A DNA stretch of 64,000 nucleotides from an uncultured Collinsella sp. (GTDB lineage: Bacteria > Actinomycetota > Coriobacteriia > Coriobacteriales > Coriobacteriaceae). The stretch is from contig CAAEOL010000023.1 of the NCBI GenBank assembly GCA_900757595.1, forward strand, positions 25,000 to 88,999, read 5' to 3'. Both the position numbers and the translations under genes were made by a program. This document shows, one piece after another, positions 41,789 through 50,461 of the stretch; the first letter of the stretch is position 1; each line of letters opens with the position of its first letter. The notes under the pieces were generated by a model that was not told the origin of the DNA, ran no database searches, and worked only from the letters and a program-made list of their open reading frames with translations.

Positions 41789-43979
41789 ACTCGCTTGGGG
41801 CAACGTCCGCCGCGCCGGCCGCGACTACCTTGTCTACCTTTTGACGCTCACCCTGGGCGTCACGGTCTTCTATGCCTTTAACACCATCTCGATGCAGGTC
41901 GACATCGCCGGCATCGATGAAAAGGGCTTGGCGCAGGTTATGGGCAGCATGCTCGGCTACCTGACGTACTTTTTGGCCGGTGTGATGGCCTTTTTGATGG
42001 TGTATGCCAATAACTTCATCATGAAACGCCGCAAAAAGGAGTTTGGCCTGTACCAGGTGCTCGGCATGGGGCGCGGGCGCGTCGCCACGATCATGGCGCT
42101 CGAGACCGTGATAGTATCGGTCGTGGCCTTTGCCGCCGGCATTTTGCTGGGTGTGGGGCTCTCCCAGCTCATGACGTTCTTTACGGCCTCGCTCTTTAAG
42201 ACACAGATCGCCGACTTCCACTTCTTTTTCTCGGTGCATGCGTTCAACCTGACCCTTGCCTGCATGCTTGTAATGTTTGTGCTCACGCTACTGCTGAACC
42301 TTCGCGCCGTGCGTCGTACCAAACTCATCGAGCTTATGGGTGCCGAGCGTCGTAACGAGAGCATCAAGACACGCAACCCCTGGATCGCGATTGCCATCTT
42401 TGCCGTGGGCGCGGTGCTTGTGGGCGTGGCCTATTACCGTCTGCTGCGTGATGGGTTCCCGCTAACCGAGACGGGCGACAAGCTGGACGGGGCCATGAGC
42501 CAGTTTGGCATCACCACGGCCATGGTCACGGTAGGCACCTTTGCCCTGTTCTGGGGACTCTCGGGCATGCTCATCAAGCTGCTGCAGAGCCTGCGCGGCG
42601 TGTACTGGCGCGGCCTCAATATGTTTACCGTGCGCCAGCTTTCGGCCAAGGTCAATACGGTGTGCTTTTCGCTGGGCGTCATCGCGATGATTCTGTTCCT
42701 CGCCATTACCTCGGTGACGTGCGGTATGTCGATCGCCAACGTGATGAACGAAAACCTGGAGCGCTATAACCCTGTTGACGTGTCTCAGACGTATGTCTAT
42801 TACACGCCCGAAACGCTCGACTACTACAAGGAGTATGTTAATCCGTCTGAGGCCGATCGCATGGTGCTGGCCGATGCAACGGTCGATTTGTACGCTGCAT
42901 GGCATGGCGAGCGCAAGTCGGCGGACAACAACGACGAGACCGGCAGGAAGGTCAATATCGCCGATGTTGCCGGTGAGCATGTGCAGATCGATTCGTATCT
43001 GAGTTACCCGCTTGGCGGCTCGGGCCCCTCGGTGGTAGCGGGTGAGATGTGCAAGGCCATGGGAGAAAAGCTTCCCAAGGCGCTCGAGGGAAGCAACGCT
43101 GATGCGATGGGTCTGTATGTGACGCCGGCGAGCCAGTACAACAAACTGCGCCAGATGATGGGCGAGGAGCCGGTGAGCATTGGCCGGGACCAGTACTTGC
43201 TTACGTGTGATATGGGCGGTGAGCTGGGCGACCTGTACACCAAATACATGGCCGGCGGCCGTACCCTCACCTTGGGCGGGCATGAGCTCAAGCCCGCAAC
43301 CGATAAGTCGGACGAGGACACGGCGGCCATCGCCAACTCGGCGATGGGCAGCAATCCCGGTACCGTGGTCGTAGCTGATGAACTGCTGTCCCAGCTTAAT
43401 CTGCAGCCGTATTCCAGTAATCTGCTCGTTAACTACAAGCAGGGGATGGATGTGACCAAGGCAGACGAGAGCATTAAATACACCATGCTCGACATTCTGC
43501 TCGTTGACGGCAAGGAGCCGGGGGGATGGGGAGTCTTCATCACGCGTTCCGAGATGTATACGCAGGCGGCGCAGATGAACGGCATGATTAGCTATCTAGC
43601 CATCTACATTGGCTTTGTGCTGGTCGTTGCATGTGCGGCGATTCTGTCGATCCAGCAGCTCTCCAATGTGGCCGACGGCAGCCGCAGCTATCGTGTGCTG
43701 GCACAGATCGGCTGTGACGACCGTCAGATCCGGCATTCGGTGATGGCGCAGCAAGCGGTGTTCTTCCTGTTCCCGCTGGCAGTGGGCTTGGCGCACTCCT
43801 TTGTGGCGCTCAAGGTGATCATCGAGCTGGTGAGCGTATTCGGCGATATGAGCATCGCCGGCACCGTGGGCCTCACCTGTGCAATCTTCCTGGCAGCCTA
43901 CGGCGGCTACTTCCTGGTGACGTACCTCATGAGCGCCGGCATGGTACAAGCTGCCATCGCCACCCGCTACAGCGAGTAG
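41778..43979 (+). CDS. BceB/FtsX-like ABC transporter permease
   Basis: The 733-residue permease begins MLCKLAWGNVRRAGRDYLVY, typical of BceB. It has paired TM segments at the N-terminus, an FtsX-type block around 60-170, a large extracytoplasmic region (about 330-590) and a C-terminal TM block. ATG at 41778 follows GAGGGCTCCG; GTG at 41766 is in frame. Usual BceRS two-component genes are not next to it. Substrate probably a peptide antibiotic or lipid. Confidence 0.9.
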   Translation: MLCKLAWGNVRRAGRDYLVYLLTLTLGVTVFYAFNTISMQVDIAGIDEKGLAQVMGSMLGYLTYFLAGVMAFLMVYANNFIMKRRKKEFGLYQVLGMGRGRVATIMALETVIVSVVAFAAGILLGVGLSQLMTFFTASLFKTQIADFHFFFSVHAFNLTLACMLVMFVLTLLLNLRAVRRTKLIELMGAERRNESIKTRNPWIAIAIFAVGAVLVGVAYYRLLRDGFPLTETGDKLDGAMSQFGITTAMVTVGTFALFWGLSGMLIKLLQSLRGVYWRGLNMFTVRQLSAKVNTVCFSLGVIAMILFLAITSVTCGMSIANVMNENLERYNPVDVSQTYVYYTPETLDYYKEYVNPSEADRMVLADATVDLYAAWHGERKSADNNDETGRKVNIADVAGEHVQIDSYLSYPLGGSGPSVVAGEMCKAMGEKLPKALEGSNADAMGLYVTPASQYNKLRQMMGEEPVSIGRDQYLLTCDMGGELGDLYTKYMAGGRTLTLGGHELKPATDKSDEDTAAIANSAMGSNPGTVVVADELLSQLNLQPYSSNLLVNYKQGMDVTKADESIKYTMLDILLVDGKEPGGWGVFITRSEMYTQAAQMNGMISYLAIYIGFVLVVACAAILSIQQLSNVADGSRSYRVLAQIGCDDRQIRHSVMAQQAVFFLFPLAVGLAHSFVALKVIIELVSVFGDMSIAGTVGLTCAIFLAAYGGYFLVTYLMSAGMVQAAIATRYSE

Positions 43980-44015
43980 CAAGCGGGCAAAACCGTCGCA
44001 AAACTAACGCAAACA

Positions 44016-44057
44016 ACCGCCGCGGAGGGAGTCGGCCCCCTTCCGCGGCGGTTTTTT
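44016..44057 (+). terminator. Terminator of the bceAB-like operon
   Basis: An ACCGCCGCGGAAGG-type stem is followed by GTTTTTTG. Confidence 0.85.
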
Positions 44058-44080
44058 GTCTATCGGATGCCTCTCAGATG

Positions 44081-44201
44081 CAAGTGAGTAGACTTTTTTG
44101 GATCTGTCGAGCACACCACGACAAGTGCTCAATAAAACCGCAGGTCAGCGCTGTGGCGATTCGGGGTGTGCTCGGCCTCCTGCAAAAAGTCTACTCACTT
44201 G
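44081..44201. repeat. Nested inverted-repeat element, 121 bp
   Basis: Outer arms CAAGTGAGTAGACTTTTT at 44081 and its inverse ending at 44201 enclose a second pair, CGAGCACACC / GGTGTGCTCG. It has the same outer-plus-inner design as the element at 37558 but unrelated sequence. Confidence 0.65.
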
Positions 44202-44306
44202 GTTTTGGCTGCTAGAAGACCGCCGTGAGGGAAGGCAACTTCCTCGCGGCGGTTGGCGTTTACCCAGATAAAACCTGCCAAAATAAACCTGTCCCTTTTT
44301 GGCAGG

Positions 44307-45272
44307 TTATCGCTTCCAAAAGTGGAGGATGAGCGTCGTGCGGTTTTGCTGTTCGGTTTTGACCAGGATGTTGTGGATGTGGGTCTTGACGGTGCCCACG
44401 GCAAGGAATAGCTCGTCGGCGATCTCTTGGTTCGATTTGCCCAGCACAACCAGGCGCATGACTTCGGTCTCGCGGTTGGAGAGTTTGTAGGCGTTGCGAT
44501 AGAAGGGCATCTGCTCTTCGATGTGTCGATCAAGATCGCTGACGTTCTTTTCCTCGGGCGCCTCCTGCATGCGAATCGAAAGCACGTGATAGGCATAGAT
44601 GATCAGCAGAATCGCAAAGTAGCACGCAAAGATATTCTCGCTAAAGTTGCGCTCGGACAGGTACAGCTGCAGCCAAGAGGGTGCCAGGCTCATGGGAACA
44701 ACAAGGATGTTGTAGAAATCCTCGGCAACGATGCACCCGACCAGAATGGCGCCGATAATGAGGTGCTTTCGTTGATTGTTGACGCGCGCCTTAAGCTCGA
44801 CCTGCGTGCTTTTATGCGCCGTCCAAAAGATATACAGTCCCACAAATACAAGGAATACCTGACGCATCGTGTAGTAGAGCCATTGATGCATGGGGCCGTA
44901 GGGGACAGCGACAATGATCAGCAGCTCGCTCAGGAAGAACGTTGCGACGGGAATAACAAACTGCTTTTTTGAATGTTTGTCGAGCAAGTCCATGGCAATG
45001 AGCCAGATAAAAGCTTGTGAAGCGGTCGCCACAAGGGTCCGCAACACAGGCATGGTAATTGAGTAATAGTCGCTGGCTGGAAAACTCTGGTTTTGCAACG
45101 TGTATTCAAAAAAGAAGATCTCGGTCATCTCGATGGCATAGCAAATAAAAACGCCGCTGCCATAGATAAAGAAGCGTCGACGAGACGAGGCATAGGCGGC
45201 AAGCGAAAGCACTGCCGTCACAATACAGATCACGAGTATCGCTAGGGTATAGAAGAACATCAGGGTGTTCAT
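44307..45272 (-). CDS. Membrane-anchored LuxR-family regulator 1
   Basis: The 321-residue protein has about seven hydrophobic segments over its first 245 residues and a C-terminal LuxR HTH (LSNRETEVMRLVVLGKSNQE, then VGTVKTHIHNILVK). The sensor carries EMTEIFFFEY (about 43-52), a later AEDFYN and SERNFSENIF, all echoed in the proteins at 52188 and 61008. ATG at 45272 was chosen over 45287 because it aligns with those paralogues. It is divergent from aguB and may control agmatine use. Confidence 0.88.
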   Translation of the reverse strand: MNTLMFFYTLAILVICIVTAVLSLAAYASSRRRFFIYGSGVFICYAIEMTEIFFFEYTLQNQSFPASDYYSITMPVLRTLVATASQAFIWLIAMDLLDKHSKKQFVIPVATFFLSELLIIVAVPYGPMHQWLYYTMRQVFLVFVGLYIFWTAHKSTQVELKARVNNQRKHLIIGAILVGCIVAEDFYNILVVPMSLAPSWLQLYLSERNFSENIFACYFAILLIIYAYHVLSIRMQEAPEEKNVSDLDRHIEEQMPFYRNAYKLSNRETEVMRLVVLGKSNQEIADELFLAVGTVKTHIHNILVKTEQQNRTTLILHFWKR

Positions 45273-45389
45273 CTGCCACCGTCCCATCTCATTTCATCTA
45301 TGGCCGAGCCCTGTATACCTTGTGGGATATAGACGTTTCAACCCTTCGTTCCATTGCGGATTAGGCGCCGAGATACAGCATAGCCGTAT

Positions 45390-45479
45390 ACCGTTCGCGG
45401 TTCTAGGTAGTAAACCCCCTGCAAGCTGGCTACCTGCGGGTTTATATTGGTTTAGAGGGGGTGTAACTCCGTGAACGGT
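45390..45479 (+). promoter_or_regulatory. aguB/luxR1 divergent promoter motifs
   Basis: ACCGTTCGCGG (45390-45400) and CCGTGAACGGT (45469-45479) flank an AAACCCCCTGCA / TGCGGGTTT stem. The 329-bp gap holds no gene. Confidence 0.45.
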
Positions 45480-45601
45480 CTTTAATCCCGAATAAACTAG
45501 GTAAAAATTGCATACGGGTGAATGATGGTCTTGTCAACACGAGGCGTGATGTTCGAGCGCCTCATAGCAATAGTCGGCACGACCGGCGGAAAGGAATCGA
45601 C

Positions 45602-46675
45602 ATGGCGCTGCCTAAGGATTTCATCGACACCAACGACTTCACCAAAGAGCAGATCCTGGCTATCGAGGATCTTGGCCTGGCAATGAAGAAGGCCATCAAG
45701 GTTGACGGCTATTATCCGCACCTGCTCCGCAACCAGAGCCTTGGCATGATCTTCCAGCAGGTTTCCACCCGCACCCGTCTTTCCTTCGAGACCGCCATGT
45801 GCGACCTCGGCGGCCACGCTCAGTTCTATGGCCCTGGCACCATTCAGCTCGGTGGCCACGAGTCCCTGGGCGACACCGCTCGCGTCATGGGCGACCTGCT
45901 CGACATCATGATGGCTCGCGTTGACCGTCACAAGGACGTCGTCGGCCTCGCCAAGGGTTCCGCTGTGCCCGTCATCAATGGCATGTCCGAGTTCAACCAT
46001 CCCACGCAGGAGATGGGCGACCTCATGACCATGCTCGAGAACCTCCCCGAGGGCAAGAAGATCGAGGACTGCACCCTAGCCTTCATCGGCGACGCCACCC
46101 AGGTCTGCGTCTCCCTCATGTTCATCGCCTCCAAGGTCGGCATGAAGTTTGTCCAGTTTGGACCTAAGGGCCACCAGATCCCCGACGGCGGCCTGCACGT
46201 TGGCACCGTCGAGGAGCGCGCCGAGTTCGGCAAGCAGATGATGGCTATCGCCGAGGAGAACTGCAAGGTCTCGGGCGGCTCGGTTGTCATCTCCGACGAC
46301 ATCGAGTGCATCAAGGGCGCCGACTTCATCTACACCGACGTGTGGTATGGCCTGTACGACGAGGAGGTCTCGGGCGAGAACTACATGGACGTGTTCTATC
46401 CCAAGTATCAGGTCACCATGGACATGATGAACTTCGCCGGCCCCAACTCCAAGTTCATGCACTGCCTGCCGGCCACCCGCAACGAGGAGGTCGTCGACGA
46501 GGTCATGGACGATCCCGAGCGCTCCCTGTGCTGGGTCGAGGCCGAGAACCGCAAGCACTCCATCCGTGCTCTCCTTGCCGCCCTGGGCAAGCGCACCCCG
46601 CTCAACGACGAGGGTGTCGAGTACTCCGCCAAGGCTGAGCTCCACGCCGCTCTCGAGGCTCTCGAGCAGCTCTAA
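45602..46675 (+). CDS. aguB: Putrescine carbamoyltransferase
   Basis: The 357-residue transcarbamoylase has the carbamoyl-phosphate motif STRTR (55-59), HPTQ (133-136) and HCLP (287-290). In place of the ornithine-binding SMG loop it has DVWYGLY (246-252), a mark of putrescine carbamoyltransferases. It splits N-carbamoylputrescine into putrescine and carbamoyl phosphate. ATG follows AAAGGAATCGAC. It leads a cluster with a permease and agmatine deiminase. No carbamate kinase gene is in the window. Confidence 0.9.
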   Translation: MALPKDFIDTNDFTKEQILAIEDLGLAMKKAIKVDGYYPHLLRNQSLGMIFQQVSTRTRLSFETAMCDLGGHAQFYGPGTIQLGGHESLGDTARVMGDLLDIMMARVDRHKDVVGLAKGSAVPVINGMSEFNHPTQEMGDLMTMLENLPEGKKIEDCTLAFIGDATQVCVSLMFIASKVGMKFVQFGPKGHQIPDGGLHVGTVEERAEFGKQMMAIAEENCKVSGGSVVISDDIECIKGADFIYTDVWYGLYDEEVSGENYMDVFYPKYQVTMDMMNFAGPNSKFMHCLPATRNEEVVDEVMDDPERSLCWVEAENRKHSIRALLAALGKRTPLNDEGVEYSAKAELHAALEALEQL

Positions 46676-46808
46676 GCCCCAAGGCGCCTAAAAGCACGTT
46701 TGCGGGCGGCGGATGCTCGTCTCCTGTCGCCCGCCCACCGAGGCCCAAGCAATTGCCTTAATACCTTAGGGCCTCGGATCTGTCCAAGACTGAGCGAAGG
46801 AGCTCATC

Positions 46809-48248
46809 ATGAGCGACGGAAAGAAAAAGCTTTCCTTCTTGACGGTCATTTCGACCATTATCTGCGTCGTCTTCGTTTGCGAGGCCGCCGCACCTGCTGC
46901 TGCCATTGGCAACCAGCAGTTCTTCTGGTGGATCTTCCTGATCCTGACCTTCCTGCTCCCCTACGGCATGGTTGTCGCCGAGCTCGGCACCACCTATGAC
47001 GGCGAGGGCGGCATTTACGACTGGGTACGCGATGGCCTGGGCGACAAGTGGGGCGCACGCATTTCGTACTACTACTGGGTCAACTACCCGCTGTGGATCG
47101 CCTCGCTGGCAACCATGTTCCCCGACATCCTGGGCATGGCCTTTGGCGTCGAGTTCAACTTGGTCGCCAAGATGGGTATCGAACTTGCCTTTGTGTGGAT
47201 CGTCTACCTTATGGGCCGCTCAAAGGCGGCCGACTCCGAGTGGGTCCTTAACGGTGGCGCCATCATCAAGGTCGCCGTCGCCGTTATCGTCGGCGCCCTG
47301 GGCATTTGGTATGCCATGGAGAACGGTTTTGCGAACGACATGTCCGCCGCCACCTTCCTGCCCGAGCTCACCAACACCAACGCTCTCGGTTACCTGTCGA
47401 TCATCATCTTTAACTTCATGGGCTTCGAGGTCATCTGCACCATGACCGACGACATGGCCGATCCCGCTCGCGATATCCCCAAGGCTATCATTGTCGGTGG
47501 CGTGGCTATTGCCGTCATCTATCTGTTCGCTGGCTTCGGCATCGGCGCCGCTGTGCCGGCCGACTCCATCGACCCCGACTACGGCATGATCGTCGCAGTC
47601 CAGACCATGGTGGGCGACTCCATGATCTTCAAGGTCATCAGCATCGCCTTCTTGATCACCCTGTTCGCCAACATGGCCGCCTGGTCCTTCGGCGTCAACT
47701 CCGTCGCTCGCTACGCTGCCGAGCACGGCAACATGCCCAAGGTCTTCGCCTCGATGATCTCGGATGACGACATGCCCAACGGCGCCAACCTGGTCAACGC
47801 CGTCGTTGCCTCCCTGGTTCTCTGCCTGCAGCTGGTGCCCATCGATGCCATCTCCAACGGTGTCTTCTGGATGCTCTTCGGCACCTCCGTCGTCTTCCTG
47901 CTGCTCACCTACGTCCCGATGTTCCCGGCGTTCCTCAACCTTCGCAAGAACGACCCCAACCGCGAGCGCATCTTCAAGTTCCCGTTCAAGGGCGCGATGA
48001 TGAAGGTCATGCTGGCCATCCCCTGCATCGAGCTGATCCTGGCCATCGTCGCAACGCTGGTGCCGTTCTCCGCCGCCGAAATTGGCGACAAGGTCCCGAT
48101 GATCGTCATCTTCATCGTGCTCGTGCTCATCGGCGAGGTCGTCCGCGTCGTCAGCGCCAAGGGCCGCAAGGAAGAGTACAAGGGTCTCACCCCCGAGCTG
48201 GCAGCTCAGCGTCTCGCTGAGGAGGCCGCCGAGGCCGAGGAGAACTAG
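46809..48248 (+). CDS. aguD: APC-family amino acid/amine permease, agmatine-putrescine antiporter candidate
   Basis: The 479-residue APC-superfamily transporter has about 12 TM segments. The GTTYDGEGGIYDWVRDGLGD stretch after TM2 and FNFMGFEVICTM are typical of the glutamate/GABA- and agmatine-antiporter branch. Its place between aguB and aguA argues for agmatine/putrescine exchange. It is 45% of the way to a simple cassette: ATG follows AAGGAGCTCATC. A paralogue is at 50462. Confidence 0.85.
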   Translation: MSDGKKKLSFLTVISTIICVVFVCEAAAPAAAIGNQQFFWWIFLILTFLLPYGMVVAELGTTYDGEGGIYDWVRDGLGDKWGARISYYYWVNYPLWIASLATMFPDILGMAFGVEFNLVAKMGIELAFVWIVYLMGRSKAADSEWVLNGGAIIKVAVAVIVGALGIWYAMENGFANDMSAATFLPELTNTNALGYLSIIIFNFMGFEVICTMTDDMADPARDIPKAIIVGGVAIAVIYLFAGFGIGAAVPADSIDPDYGMIVAVQTMVGDSMIFKVISIAFLITLFANMAAWSFGVNSVARYAAEHGNMPKVFASMISDDDMPNGANLVNAVVASLVLCLQLVPIDAISNGVFWMLFGTSVVFLLLTYVPMFPAFLNLRKNDPNRERIFKFPFKGAMMKVMLAIPCIELILAIVATLVPFSAAEIGDKVPMIVIFIVLVLIGEVVRVVSAKGRKEEYKGLTPELAAQRLAEEAAEAEEN

Positions 48249-48615
48249 GGCACCCGGTTCTGGGACTCCGATCCTCCTCGCGTACCAACGTGCGCTTCGT
48301 CGGGCTTGTCGCTCCCGACTCCGGGCACTCCGGCCTCTTCGGAGGCGTGCCCAAGCGACAGGTTTGCTAACCATTCCCTGGGGTGGGTGTGAGCTATTGC
48401 TCCGGTAACCACCGCCCACCCCAATCTCTCTTCCGTATCCTTCGTGCGTTTTGTCTCCGCGCACCGGGTTACGTCGTCGCTTGCCGGTGCGACTCCGTGA
48501 AAACCGGTACCGGGCGCTCCGACCTTTGCCGGGGGACGGGCGCCCACTATCTCTTGGTTTTAGGCCGCGGGTAACCCGCCCGCGGCAAGCGATCGTTCGA
48601 TTTGGAGGAAATCTT
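48249..48615 (+). other. Structured 367-bp gap between permease and aguA1
   Basis: Several GC hairpins are visible, including a CTCGCGTACC-AACG-TGCGC type stem near 48279, GGGGTGGG ... CCCACCCC (48379-48422) and GCCGCGGG / CCCGCGGC (48563-48585) shortly before the aguA1 ribosome-binding site. No gene and no clear U-tract. It may be an mRNA processing region or a leader. Confidence 0.45.
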
Positions 48616-49821
48616 ATGCGTACGATCACCGAGTCCGAGTCCACCCCCAAGGCCGACGGCTTCTTCATGCCCGCCGAGTTCGCCCCGCAGGATCGCGTGT
48701 GGATGGGCTGGCCCCACCGCACCGACACCTGGGCCCACGGCGCCAAGCCCGCCCAGAAGCAGTATGCCGCCATCGCCCGCGCCATCTCCGAGTTCACCCC
48801 GGTCTATATGTGCGCCAACCAGGTCGACTATGCCAACTGCAAGGCCGTCTTCGAGAACGACGAGAACGTCACCGTCATCGAGATGACCACCGACGACGCC
48901 TGGTTCCGCGATACCGCCGCCACCTACGTCATCAACGGCAAGGGCGAGAAGCGTGCCAACCACTGGCACTTCAACGCCTACGGCGGTCTCGTCGACGGCC
49001 TTTATTTCCCGTGGGACAAGGACGAGCAGATCGCCCTTAAGATGGCTGAGCTCTCCGGCTGCCGCCGCTATCGTCCGGATGACATGATCCTCGAGGGCGG
49101 CTCCATCACCGTCGACGGCGAGGGCACCCTTGTCGTGACCGACCAGTGCCTGCTTTCCCCGGGCCGCACCTGCTCTGCGGTTCTGGAGGAGGAAGAGGAT
49201 CCCGAGTCCATCTGGCCCAAGTACCACAAAAAGTTCGAGCCCTGGAGCGAGGAGCTTCGCGAGTACATGAACGAGCACCTCAAGGATTACCTGGGTGTCG
49301 AGAAGGTCATCTGGGTCAAGGAGGGCATCGACCCCGAGGAGACCAACGGTCACATCGACGACGTCGCCACGTTCATTGCCCCGGGCGTCATGGCCTGCAT
49401 CTGGACCGACGACCCCGAGTACCCGTTCTACGAGCAGTGCCACGCTGCCTACGAGACCCTCTCCAACGCCGTTGACGCCAAGGGCCGCAAGCTGAAGGTC
49501 TACAAGCTCTGCATGCCCGTGAACCCGCTGTTCATGGACCAGGCTTCCTGCGACACCATCGACGCCGACGAGAACGCCGAGCCGCGCGTCCCCGACGAGC
49601 CGCTGATCGCCTCCTACATGAACTACCTGGTCACCAACCGCGGCGTTATCGTCCCGCAGTACGGCGACGAGAACGACCAGCTGGCCGTTGACACGCTCCA
49701 GAAGATCTATGACGAGGTCTGGGGCGAGGGCGTCTACAAGTGCGTCGGCGTTCAGTCCGAGCAGGTCGTCTTCGGCGGCGGCAATATCCACTGCATTACG
49801 CAGCAGGAGCCGTCGGCGTAA
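48616..49821 (+). CDS. aguA: Agmatine deiminase, divergent copy
   Basis: The 401-residue guanidino-modifying enzyme has the C-terminal nucleophile Cys393 in GGGNIHCITQQ, catalytic His in GHIDD (245-249) and Asp in WFRDTAAT (96-103). Compared with the copy at 57933 it has AA in place of GP after RDT and a roughly 28-residue acidic insert (about 184-212) that replaces the usual LLNxxRNP segment. It converts agmatine to N-carbamoylputrescine if it keeps family specificity. ATG at 48616 follows TTTGGAGGAAATCTT. Confidence 0.88.
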   Translation: MRTITESESTPKADGFFMPAEFAPQDRVWMGWPHRTDTWAHGAKPAQKQYAAIARAISEFTPVYMCANQVDYANCKAVFENDENVTVIEMTTDDAWFRDTAATYVINGKGEKRANHWHFNAYGGLVDGLYFPWDKDEQIALKMAELSGCRRYRPDDMILEGGSITVDGEGTLVVTDQCLLSPGRTCSAVLEEEEDPESIWPKYHKKFEPWSEELREYMNEHLKDYLGVEKVIWVKEGIDPEETNGHIDDVATFIAPGVMACIWTDDPEYPFYEQCHAAYETLSNAVDAKGRKLKVYKLCMPVNPLFMDQASCDTIDADENAEPRVPDEPLIASYMNYLVTNRGVIVPQYGDENDQLAVDTLQKIYDEVWGEGVYKCVGVQSEQVVFGGGNIHCITQQEPSA

Positions 49822-49823
49822 CT

Positions 49824-49917
49824 CAGGCACGCCACCTTGGCGTTCACTCGTCGCTTACGTAGCGTCAGTACGCTACGCTCCTCGTTCGCGCCAATCTGGC
49901 GCACCCGAGCACGCCGA
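49824..49917. repeat. GC-rich hairpin element behind aguA1
   Basis: It begins CAGGCACGCCACCTTGGCG and folds through GTAGCG TCAGTA CGCTAC to GCGCCAATCTGGCGC. It resembles the AGGCACCCCATC family in layout but has different stem sequence. Confidence 0.5.
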
Positions 49918-49936
49918 GTAAACGTCTGGCTTTCCG

Positions 49937-50018
49937 AGGCACCCCATCTCGCCGCTCAAGCCGTCGCTCGCGTACCAAAGTACGCTTCGCTCCTCTTTCG
50001 CGGCGACCTGGGGCACCT
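49937..50018. repeat. AGGCACCCCATC hairpin element, copy B
   Basis: It is nearly identical to 27384-27468, with the same ends and a GCGTAC ... GTACGC core. Confidence 0.75.
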
Positions 50019-50116
50019 CGAAAACCCAGCCGATCAATCGGACGGTCGGTGAATCGGACCATCTTGGGGCATTGATGATTGATTTGCTTGATGTCTTGGT
50101 CGGTTGGGTTTTCTTT

Positions 50117-50153
50117 GGGCACTCCGTTGCCTCCACATCGGAGTGCCTTTTTT
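50117..50153 (+). terminator. Terminator of the aguB-aguD-aguA1 transcript
   Basis: GGCACTCCG / CGGAGTGCC with a 13-nt loop runs into TTTTTTTC. Confidence 0.85.
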
Positions 50154-50158
50154 CTTTG

Positions 50159-50442
50159 ATTGAATACGCGTCTGGCCTGGGATTTTTTGCGGGTTAGGCC
50201 AATTGTTCGCTTGAATTTCCCAGGTCAGACGCGTCTTCAATTGCCGAAAGTTCCCGGTCGCGAACGCGGCCGTTTTGATCGGAGTATCTATGTACCAGCG
50301 TATCGTCATCTACACGCGCCTGTTCCGCGAGCGTTGGTCCAACAATTGCATCCTCTCCTCTCTTTGGGATGGCACCTGTACCGGTGACGCGGCCTGCAAC
50401 CCTACCTTGGGCTGCGCCTTCGGTACAGATGCCATCCTTTTT
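50159..50442 (+). promoter_or_regulatory. Candidate attenuator leader of permease 2
   Basis: A 23-bp stem with two mismatches (50159-50181 / 50219-50241) is followed by about 125 bases. Then a strong hairpin, GGATGGCACCTGTACCG (50367-50383) with CGGTACAGATGCCATCC (50421-50437), runs into TTTTT at 50438-50442. That terminator ends 19 bases before the start codon, so transcripts must read through it to make the permease. The TGGCACC word resembles a T-box bulge, but no Stem I is evident. Confidence 0.55.
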
Positions 50443-50461
50443 GCTGTAGGGGGAGCGTGCC

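Noticed and set aside
48249..48615. Guanidine riboswitch before agmatine deiminase
   Set aside because: Hairpins are present, but none matches the conserved guanidine aptamer motifs that I know, and there is no expression platform.
47220..48797. 525-codon minus-strand frame opposite the aguD/aguA1 region
   Set aside because: It spans two real plus-strand genes and their gap and shows no domain, so it is a shadow frame.
50367..50442. Definite T-box riboswitch upstream of permease 2
   Set aside because: A TGGCACC word and a terminator are present, but I could not find a Stem I with specifier loop, so only a generic attenuator is claimed.
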